From Desulfomonilaceae bacterium (lineage in GTDB: Bacteria > Desulfobacterota > Desulfomonilia > Desulfomonilales > Desulfomonilaceae), in NCBI GenBank assembly GCA_031082285.1, contig JAVHLK010000025.1, forward strand, positions 1 through 59,057: a stretch of DNA of 59,057 nucleotides. The letters run 5' to 3'. Positions 52,894-59,057 of this stretch are shown piece after piece. A model generated the notes under the pieces. The model had not been told where the DNA came from. It made no database searches and saw only the letters and a program-made list of their open reading frames with translations. A program made the translations under genes and the position numbers. Every line of letters starts with the position of its first letter. Positions within the stretch are counted from its first letter, which is position 1.

Positions 52894-54975
52894 TCATCCG
52901 GAACGCCCTTGAACGCTGTGGAGGACTTCCCGACGTGCTCTTTCCAATTCGTCCATGGAAACGCGCTTCGCTGGACCAAATCTACCGTTCATGTACGTAG
53001 TCATAAACCGAAGGACGGCTTCACGGGAGTCGGGCGATCTGTCGAGGATTTCCGCGGTGTTCTGCTCGTGCCATGGATGCACCGCGGTCAAGGTTCCTTT
53101 ACCCACGAGTTGTTTCATGGTCTTGAGGTACACGGCGGACCAATCGTCGGTTTTTCGCCTCAAGGCGTAGTACGCGGTGAGCCCCGCGAGAAGGAGCCCG
53201 ACCACCAGTACTGCGGGTTTCAACACGGGGGCCGCTTTCTCGGAAAGCCGCTTCAGCAGTGAATAATCTCCGGCAAGCATCCTGCCGAGGGCTCTGATGA
53301 CATTGGCCTGATCGGCTCGGTCGAAATACACGACCTGCTTGATCCACTGATGTTCCAACGCATCGTAGAGATCCAACAGCATTGTCCAGATCCTGCTGTA
53401 CGCCCCTTCACCAACCGCGGGCGTGGCGTCGAGCGAGGTCCAGAATTTCCCGTTCACCAGGGCCTCCACCCAGGCGTGAGCTCTCGCGAACCGGACGATG
53501 TACTCATCGGGCTCATCGGTCGGCTCGGCTCCTGAAAATCCTTCAATTATCCGGGCGGGTATGCCTATGGCCCTGAGCAGCAGACACAAGGCCCCGGCGA
53601 ATTGCTCACAGTTGCCCGTTTTGCTCTCGAAGAGAAAGTACTCCAGGGGATGCGCCCCCTCGGGAGCAACGGGCGGCACAAGCGAGTATCGAAAACCCGA
53701 ACGCAACCGGGAAGTGAGCGCTGAAGCCTTTTCCCTGGGAGACTCGAATCGGTCGGTCCAATCCCGTGCAAGCTTTTCCATGCGTGGAGTTATTCCCGTT
53801 CGGTCAAGATAATACGGGTTCTTCCTGAATGAAGACGGCACCGGACGGTCCACCGTGGCAAGGGAGTACGAGTTCGCGAAGAGAAACGGCGAGTCGACGA
53901 TCACCTCGGCCGCGGAGGTTATGTAGAGCGGTTTCTGTTGTCGTCCCAGAGCTTCCACGGGGAGACCGCTGACGTAAATGGTTTTGGATTGGAGCCGGTA
54001 CGGCTGAAACTCGTACTCGAGGGTTGCGTCGGGATCGGCCCGCACGATCCGTCCCATCCCTCGCAGCCGAGTGGCCGCGATCCAGGTTCCGTTCTCGAAC
54101 TTATCAAGGACTTGTCCTCGCCAATAGGGAGAGTCGGGGAGGTCTCCCTGAAAAACCTTCACCTTGAACGCGATCCGATTCCTGCCCGCCATTCCCGTCA
54201 TGTCCCGGTAGGTGATCCGTTTCTCGAGTTCCGCGAGACCGCCTGCGTTGGCCATTGCCGTTTGCAGACCCGGAATGACGAGAAACGGCCTGGGAACAAG
54301 CACGAACATGATCACGGTGAAGGCGAGCACCCACAGAGTGTACACGGTGAGTCGTCCGTACCAGGTGCGGGAGAAAGTTCTACCGTGGGGAAGCGCAATC
54401 GGTTCTCCCAGAGGGGGGCTATTGCGAGCCACATGGAACGTGAGCAGGGTCCCCATCAGCGCGAAGAAATAAACCGGCAGTATAAGGCCGAAGACGATGT
54501 GGTTGGTGAGAATACAGTTGATCAGGATCAAGCCGAAGCTCAGTGCCGTCAGTTGCGCGATGTTCCGATCCGTGAGGGGCGACAGGACCCGAACCATCAA
54601 TATCCCGAAGGTGAAATAGACCATGAATTTGGGCAGCGTGAGCCTGCCGTGTACGAGGACCACCGCCGCGGAAAAAAGCACCACGTAGACGCAGAACAGG
54701 ACAAGCGTCGCTCGTTCGGGCCAGATGTATGGACGGCTGTAGTCGGGGCGGAAAACTGCGGCGACGACCAGGGGGAGCAGGACCAAGACGAGCGGATGAA
54801 GGCCGTTCTCGATGCACGCGGCCCCGACGGAGAGTACGAGCACCGCTGCGATGAAGTACCTGAAAGCCCGGGATTGACCCGGTGCGATGGAGAACCGGGG
54901 ACTTGAGGGAAGGGTCTTCTTTCGGTCCCTCAGCCGGTGTATCCATTTATCGAAGATGTCCGTATTGAAGCTCAT
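52894..54975 (-). CDS. TgpA-like membrane transglutaminase-domain protein
   Basis: 693 aa from the ATG at 54975 (GGAG upstream). The N-terminal 190 residues contain about six membrane helices (RYFIAAVLVLSVGAACIENG; NIAQLTALSFGLILINCILT). A periplasmic transglutaminase-like core follows, with the Cys-His-Asp triad in KTGNCEQFAGALCLLLRAIG, RAHAWVEALV and TSLDATP. A last membrane helix (VLVVGLLLAGLTAYYAL) precedes a C-terminal cytosolic segment (DUF4129-like). In Pseudomonas TgpA is essential; its substrate is unknown. It overlaps the DUF58 gene by 29 bases, forming the common moxR-DUF58-transglutaminase unit. Confidence 0.88.
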   Translation of the reverse strand: MSFNTDIFDKWIHRLRDRKKTLPSSPRFSIAPGQSRAFRYFIAAVLVLSVGAACIENGLHPLVLVLLPLVVAAVFRPDYSRPYIWPERATLVLFCVYVVLFSAAVVLVHGRLTLPKFMVYFTFGILMVRVLSPLTDRNIAQLTALSFGLILINCILTNHIVFGLILPVYFFALMGTLLTFHVARNSPPLGEPIALPHGRTFSRTWYGRLTVYTLWVLAFTVIMFVLVPRPFLVIPGLQTAMANAGGLAELEKRITYRDMTGMAGRNRIAFKVKVFQGDLPDSPYWRGQVLDKFENGTWIAATRLRGMGRIVRADPDATLEYEFQPYRLQSKTIYVSGLPVEALGRQQKPLYITSAAEVIVDSPFLFANSYSLATVDRPVPSSFRKNPYYLDRTGITPRMEKLARDWTDRFESPREKASALTSRLRSGFRYSLVPPVAPEGAHPLEYFLFESKTGNCEQFAGALCLLLRAIGIPARIIEGFSGAEPTDEPDEYIVRFARAHAWVEALVNGKFWTSLDATPAVGEGAYSRIWTMLLDLYDALEHQWIKQVVYFDRADQANVIRALGRMLAGDYSLLKRLSEKAAPVLKPAVLVVGLLLAGLTAYYALRRKTDDWSAVYLKTMKQLVGKGTLTAVHPWHEQNTAEILDRSPDSREAVLRFMTTYMNGRFGPAKRVSMDELERARREVLHSVQGRSG

Positions 54976-55978
54976 CCGTGTCTCCACGTCCCATCCACAG
55001 GAAGTCGCCCGAGTCATCTATTTCGACAAGAACCCGTGAGGAATGATCCCGGTCCGTACCCGTTTCGGGATAGTCCGGCCATCGGGCCAGAACGGTGAGA
55101 AGCTTTCTCGAGAACTCCCTCCCGGTTCCCGGTCCGATCCACAACCCCGGCCCCTCGAGGCTGACGGGCGTTCCACTCCGACCGAAGTGCACGATCAGAG
55201 ACGCTGCACGGGATATGGCACGTTCTGAGGCATTCCGCGGCAGGCGGAGAGTGATTTCGCGAGCCCCTTCTTCGGAGAGGATACGAGTCACCAGGTTGCC
55301 TGATTGTGCACTCTTCTTCCAGTCAATCAGTTTGTGGGGATCGCCGGGTACGTAATCCCGGAAGAGATAGGGCACCGTACCGAGTGGATCGACGTGTTCG
55401 CGTCCTCGTCCGGATCCTCCCAGTTGAATCGGAATGTCGTCGTCAACGGGCTGAATTCGGGGGAATACCAAGACCGACGCTTCGTCCCCACACGCCCGCG
55501 AATAGGAAGCCAGCCCAAAAGGAAACGAGGAATGAAGTGTACCCGCGGACAACCGCCAATCGCCTCGCGCGGGAAACGTGAAGTGCCCGTATTCGACCGT
55601 CGTCTCGTTCGGAAGAACACGTGAAATTCGTACTCCGTCGCTCTCGCTTTGAAGTGGAGGGCCCTCCCTGAACGAAAGGGTTACCGCGCCCCATAGCTCC
55701 TGATCCGAGCTGAACTTGTACTTAATCGAGAAAGGAGTTTCCGCGTAAATCTCATAGGGAAGCCGCCGAGTCAGGGTCACGGACTCAATGTTGCGCTTCG
55801 CCGACTTGTGAGAAACGATGACCACACCGATCATCATAATGAAAATGATGAGGAGGAAGTTGTTGGCGGTAAATACTGCGGTGAGCGGAAGCCAGAACAG
55901 GAGGAAGACCGTCATCCACCCGTACGGGGTCGGTCGGATAGCCGTCTTGTGTTGTCTCGCCGGTTTGTTCAATGTCAC
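54947..55978 (-). CDS. DUF58 family protein
   Basis: 343 aa. Two membrane helices at residues about 22-55 (WMTVFLLFWLPLTAVFTANN) precede the DUF58 region, with the family motif YLFRDYVPGDPHKLIDWKKSAQ-type sequence at about residues 205-226. It lies between moxR and the transglutaminase gene, overlapping the latter by 29 bases. Such proteins work with the MoxR ATPase in unidentified surface or oxidative-enzyme maturation. The predicted von Willebrand-like fold is known for the family but not visible here. Confidence 0.85.
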   Translation of the reverse strand: MTLNKPARQHKTAIRPTPYGWMTVFLLFWLPLTAVFTANNFLLIIFIMMIGVVIVSHKSAKRNIESVTLTRRLPYEIYAETPFSIKYKFSSDQELWGAVTLSFREGPPLQSESDGVRISRVLPNETTVEYGHFTFPARGDWRLSAGTLHSSFPFGLASYSRACGDEASVLVFPRIQPVDDDIPIQLGGSGRGREHVDPLGTVPYLFRDYVPGDPHKLIDWKKSAQSGNLVTRILSEEGAREITLRLPRNASERAISRAASLIVHFGRSGTPVSLEGPGLWIGPGTGREFSRKLLTVLARWPDYPETGTDRDHSSRVLVEIDDSGDFLWMGRGDTDELQYGHLR

Positions 55979-55998
55979 GAAATCCTGTACTGGTGTGT

Positions 55999-56991
55999 TC
56001 AGACCGGCCCCGCGATCGACTGCATGATATGCCTCAGGATCTCCTCTTTTCGTTCCCGCTCACTTCCGTCAGGCGAGCCCGACGAGAGCAGAATCCGGTG
56101 AACGGTGACCGGCAGGAACACGGTCCTCAAATCGGACGGGATCACGAAGTCCCTGCCCTCGAGCAGCGCGTTCGCCTGCATGGCCCTCTTGAGATGAAGC
56201 CCGCCTCGAGACGAGACCCCCAGCCGGATCGAGGAGGCGTCTCTCGTTGCCCTGACCAGGTCCAGAAGGTATTCCATGATGGACGCATCTACTTTGACCT
56301 CGCGCACCCGGTCCTGAAGCCGAGTTATGATCTCGGGATCGGCGACCGGTTCGATCTCCTCGGCGCGCACGTACTCCATGTCCTTTTCGTAGATCTCCAT
56401 CTCATGATCCCGATCCGGATATCCAAGACTTAACGAGACGAGAAATCGGTCCAACTGGCTTTCGGGCAGGTCGAAGGAACCAAACCGCTCGACGGGATTC
56501 ATGGTTGCCAGGACGAAAAACGGCTCTGGGAGGCGCCGCGTGATCCCGTCCACCGAGACTTTCCCCTCGGCCATGGCCTCGAGCAACGCGGATTGAGTCC
56601 TGGGCGAGGTCCTGTTTATCTCATCGGCCAGGAGCACTTCAGTGAAGATGGGACCTTCCTTGAACTCGAAATCGGCTTTCTTGGGATCGTACACGTTGAC
56701 GCCGATGACGTCGGAGGGCAAGGTATCGCTGGTAAACTGGATTCGCCTGAACCGTACCCCCATTGACCGGGCCGTCGCCAATGCAAGCAAAGTCTTACCC
56801 ACTCCGGGAATGTCTTCAATCAGCACATGGCCTCGTGCCAACAGTCCGATGAGGACGTTTCGCACCTGGCGATCCTTGCCGATGAGAACTTCGGAAATCG
56901 CGTCGACAAGGCGTTGACACACGAGTTCAGGTCTACTCGGGCGTCCTGCTCGTTCTATGGGACCTTTTGGTACCGTTGATGAAGATTTCAT
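55999..56991 (-). CDS. moxR: MoxR-family AAA+ ATPase
   Basis: 330 aa. Walker A VGKTLLALA in EDIPGVGKTLLALATARSMG, Walker B VLLADEINRTSPRTQSALLE, and the sensor 1 region FFVLATMNPVERFGSFDLPE are all present. MoxR ATPases act as chaperones that assemble metal-containing or surface complexes with DUF58/VWA partners; here the partners are the two downstream genes. GGAG precedes the ATG. It is likely the first gene of the operon. Confidence 0.92.
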   Translation of the reverse strand: MKSSSTVPKGPIERAGRPSRPELVCQRLVDAISEVLIGKDRQVRNVLIGLLARGHVLIEDIPGVGKTLLALATARSMGVRFRRIQFTSDTLPSDVIGVNVYDPKKADFEFKEGPIFTEVLLADEINRTSPRTQSALLEAMAEGKVSVDGITRRLPEPFFVLATMNPVERFGSFDLPESQLDRFLVSLSLGYPDRDHEMEIYEKDMEYVRAEEIEPVADPEIITRLQDRVREVKVDASIMEYLLDLVRATRDASSIRLGVSSRGGLHLKRAMQANALLEGRDFVIPSDLRTVFLPVTVHRILLSSGSPDGSERERKEEILRHIMQSIAGPV

Positions 56992-57279
56992 TGTGTCTCC
57001 GCACTCTCATTCCTCCAGCTGCTGCGCGGATTAGTAGAATGTGCACGCGGTTTCAATATCCATAAAACACATCCGTCTAGTCCATGTCAGCCGGCTCATT
57101 ATAGAATATCCACTTTGTCCGCCGTTGTGTCAACGCATGGTGAAGTGCGCGGGAACGCCGCGGGAACGCCTGCGGCCGGTCCGACGACCCGTTCGCTCTT
57201 TTTTCCGGCAAGCGGCCGCGGCTGTGATACTATCGAGACGGTCATACCGTGCGGACCATTTTTCTGAGGAGGAATCGTA

Positions 57280-57612
57280 ATGTATTTACCTGAAATCTTT
57301 AAGAACTTTCTGGACAAGTACCCTGACGTCGCCAACGCGCACTTCAAGGTAGGGGAACTCTGTGCTCAAGCCGGTCCGATCGATCAGAAAGGACAACATC
57401 TTATTCAGCTCGGAGTCTCGATCGGCCTCGGCTCGAAGGGTGGAGTGCGGTCTCACGCTCGTCGGGCCTTGGACGCGGGTGCGACTGAAGATGAGGTTAT
57501 CCAGACGGTCCTCCTGTCGACCACAATCGTAGGGTTCCCGGCAATGATAGCGGCCTATGGATGGGTGCGGGAAGTGTTGCCGCCGCAGGAATTGGATCGA
57601 GCCCCGGGGTAG
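57280..57612 (+). CDS. Carboxymuconolactone decarboxylase-like (AhpD-fold) protein
   Basis: 110 aa, ATG with GAGGAGG upstream. The CMD/AhpD fold signature SIGLGSKGGVRSHARRALDAGATEDEVIQTVLLSTTIVGFPAM, broken here for description, shows the H-x-x-x-A-x-x-x-G-A-x-x-x-E-I core. The redox C-x-x-C pair is replaced (only Cys28 remains in GELCAQAG), so it is not a classical peroxidase reductant. Small members of this kind occur in anaerobes with unknown role. A TACTAT sits about 50 bases upstream as possible -10. Confidence 0.8.
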   Translation: MYLPEIFKNFLDKYPDVANAHFKVGELCAQAGPIDQKGQHLIQLGVSIGLGSKGGVRSHARRALDAGATEDEVIQTVLLSTTIVGFPAMIAAYGWVREVLPPQELDRAPG

Positions 57613-57715
57613 CATAGGTACTCACACAAGTGGTTGAGTCGCCCGGCCGTTCTCTACCCGGCGCACCGATCGCAGATCCGCAGCGTTGGCTCCGTCGCGG
57701 AGAAGGGGAGAGAAA

Positions 57716-58204
57716 ATGTTACGGCTTCTGCTTGTCCTCGGCGTGTTTGGCCTCTCAGTGGCGGTTCCGGCGGACACCATGACTGAAGAATTCACGGTTC
57801 ATACCATCGGCACGGTCCAGAAGACGGGGCATCGGACCACCTTGCACATTCGCCCCGCGTACCGGGACGCGCTCCTTGGTCTCGACGGATTCTCCCACGT
57901 GATCGTGATCTACTGGTTCGACCGGAACGATACCCCTGAAAAGCGATCCATCCTGAAGGTACATCCACGAGGAGACACACGTAACCCCTTGAGAGGCGTC
58001 TTCGCGACCCGATCTCCGGTCAGGCCCAACCTGATCGGTTTGTCCGTATGCAGAATCAAGTCAATAGACAACGACGGCATTCACGTGGACGCCATCGACG
58101 CGTTTCATGGAACCCCAATCATCGATTTGAAGCCCTTCATCCCGGGCAATGATTGCGTCCCGGCGGCCGAGGTCCCCGGTTGGGTGGAGCGCGGCCGAAA
58201 ATGA
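57716..58204 (+). CDS. TrmO/TsaA-like protein with a signal peptide
   Basis: 162 aa from the ATG at 57716 (GGGGAGAG upstream). Residues 1-20 (MLRLLLVLGVFGLSVAVPAD) look like a signal peptide. The rest is a UPF0066 (TsaA/TrmO) beta-barrel: FTVHTIGTVQKTG, LDGFSHVIVIYWFDRND, RGVFATRSPVRPNLIGLSVC and VDAIDAFHGTPIIDLKPFIP. TrmO uses SAM to methylate t6A37 of tRNA in the cytosol. An exported version cannot do that, so either the start is downstream (an ATG at residue 22 gives MTEEFTVHTIG) or this is a periplasmic relative of different function. I favour the exported reading because the hydrophobic run follows a good RBS. Confidence 0.75.
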   Translation: MLRLLLVLGVFGLSVAVPADTMTEEFTVHTIGTVQKTGHRTTLHIRPAYRDALLGLDGFSHVIVIYWFDRNDTPEKRSILKVHPRGDTRNPLRGVFATRSPVRPNLIGLSVCRIKSIDNDGIHVDAIDAFHGTPIIDLKPFIPGNDCVPAAEVPGWVERGRK

Positions 58205-58361
58205 CCGGGACTCCCGGCCTTGATTGAGATACGCCGGGTACCGGTATATGATGAAGCGAGGCCCGCTGCGCGAACCGTCAGGGGCGTCGGACCGCGTACG
58301 AGGTACCGCGGTAGCCGCGGGACGCGACGCTGGTCTTGAAATAGAACCTAAAGGAGACTCA

Positions 58362-58787
58362 ATGATTACCGTCAACCCGGATTCAGTGGAACGCGTTCGA
58401 ATCGAATCCTTGGAATACAATGGCTCGGCCGCCCAAGTGAAGGATGTCACCGTGCAATGGCTCTCCAGGAGCGGGAAGGATGCTCAGGGAGCGCCGGCCT
58501 ACGGCCTCCGCCTCTTCACGGTGGGCCCGGGCGGAGAAATTCCCACCCACGACCATTTCTATGTACAGACGATGTACATCCTTTCGGGAAGCTTTGAATG
58601 CTGGGAAGCAAACTCGGACACCGGTGAAATCACTGAGCGGTCCGTCGTGGGCCCCGGTCGGGTGGTATACGTCCCCTCCATGGAGCCGCACGGAATGCGC
58701 AACATGAGCTCCACCGAAGCCGCAACGTTTCTCTGTTGCATCGGAAACGTCGACGGTGAGGGGTGCACGTCGGGGGTCTGCTATTGA
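58362..58787 (+). CDS. Cupin-domain protein with Cys-rich C-terminus
   Basis: 141 aa from the ATG at 58362 (AAAGGAGACTC upstream). The single cupin barrel shows motif 1 GGEIPTHDHFYVQTMYILSG and motif 2 VVYVPSMEPHGMRN, with the metal histidines in THDHF and EPHGM. Four Cys near the end (LCCIGNVDGEGCTSGVCY) may bind a second metal or cluster. Cupins vary in function (dioxygenases, isomerases, sensors). It lies 157 bases after the TrmO-like gene, possibly in the same transcript. Confidence 0.8.
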   Translation: MITVNPDSVERVRIESLEYNGSAAQVKDVTVQWLSRSGKDAQGAPAYGLRLFTVGPGGEIPTHDHFYVQTMYILSGSFECWEANSDTGEITERSVVGPGRVVYVPSMEPHGMRNMSSTEAATFLCCIGNVDGEGCTSGVCY

Positions 58788-59057
58788 TTTCCTCCTGCTT
58801 CCCAGGCTCTTCCTGGGAATGAGAAGGAAGAACTAACCTTCAAGACACGAGGACACCAAGAAAGAAAAGAAAGAAGAGCAGAGTCACCCACAGATGACGC
58901 AGATTGCACGGATAAAGAAATGCTCGATATCAAATGAGTTTTGCTTCTCGTTCTCGTTCCCGGGCTCCGCCCTGAGCATTACCCATATCCTCGGTCGCTG
59001 GACACCGTTCTCATGCCCTGAAAGGGCATACTATGAATAGCCATGGGTTTCAACCCG
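58788..59057. repeat. Repeat-rich intergenic region at the right edge
   Basis: At least four repeat types common in deltaproteobacterial intergenic DNA. TTCCCAGG-ctctt-CCTGGGAA hairpin at 58799-58819. Purine-rich GAGGACACCAAGAAAG, then CACAGATGACGCAGATTGCA (about 58850-58915). TTCTCGTTCCCGGGCTCCGC (about 58950). CCCTGAAAGGGCATACTATG, then AATAGCCATGGGTTTCAACC up to the window end, cut off. No gene seen. Confidence 0.6.

Noticed and set aside
58788-59057. Possible CRISPR leader or array edge at the right end
   Set aside because: Each repeat type occurs once, without regular spacing or spacers; they fit ordinary dispersed intergenic repeats.

Overview
The window looks like the chromosome of an anaerobic Gram-negative deltaproteobacterium (Desulfobacterota; a Desulfomonile- or Syntrophobacter-like organism is my best guess). 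This is inferred from LPS and outer-membrane genes (kdsD, a beta-barrel protein, lipoproteins), an oxygen-sensitive indolepyruvate:ferredoxin oxidoreductase (IorAB), a three-domain NifU with NifS, and a selenophosphate synthetase that itself appears to use selenocysteine. No species assignment is possible from sequence alone. No rRNA, tRNA, CRISPR array, integrase or transposase was found.

Layout. 1-5.6 kb (+): the tail of an HU/IHF gene, a lytic-transglycosylase-like protein that has lost its catalytic Glu, two hypothetical proteins, and a nucleotide-transporter-like membrane domain fused to HEAT repeats and a cyclic-nucleotide-binding domain. 5.7-7.8 kb (-): nifU-nifS. 8.3-10 kb: a LolA-like lipoprotein and two tiny genes between dispersed repeats. 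10.0-17.2 kb (-): a housekeeping run glmM, kdsD, dksA, a repeat-bearing hypothetical, DUF4416, yicC, rpoZ, rlmB and a coupled small gene; gmk is absent from its usual place between yicC and rpoZ. 17.7-26.2 kb (-): an accessory block with a 917-aa DUF362 fusion, an exported choloylglycine-hydrolase-family enzyme, two small membrane or exported proteins and a 1002-aa protein of unknown type. 26.9-32.2 kb: a metallophosphoesterase, an extended SDR reductase, selD with an in-frame UGA, and an L,D-transpeptidase. 32.7-35.7 kb (+): iorA-iorB and a 75-aa protein. 35.9-42.4 kb: a secreted Tyr/Gly/Gln repeat protein, a second metallophosphoesterase, tsaB, rseP, nadD-rsfS, a zinc-ribbon protein and a PPC-domain protein. 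42.7-44.8 kb: a BASS-family transporter coupled to apbE. 45-49 kb: a run of small exported proteins (lipoprotein, SLT lysozyme-like protein, chagasin-type protease inhibitor, beta-barrel). 49.5-59 kb: a GNAT-domain gene behind a complete-looking Phe/Tyr leader-peptide attenuator, pmbA, moxR-DUF58-transglutaminase, a carboxymuconolactone-decarboxylase-like protein, an exported TrmO-like protein, a cupin, and a repeat-rich end.

The strongest discoveries are (1) the attenuator at 51.10-51.28 kb: promoter, 22-codon leader with an FRSYFYFYF run, a possible antiterminator and a U-tailed terminator, all ahead of a GNAT-fusion gene not known to me as an amino-acid biosynthesis gene; (2) selD, which simple ORF calling starts about 20 codons late because it carries a UGA (Sec) at the catalytic position, followed 12 nt later by a perfect 8-bp hairpin; (3) the secreted YGQ-repeat protein with C-terminal WGK motifs; and (4) an RBS-occluding hairpin ahead of the L,D-transpeptidase gene.
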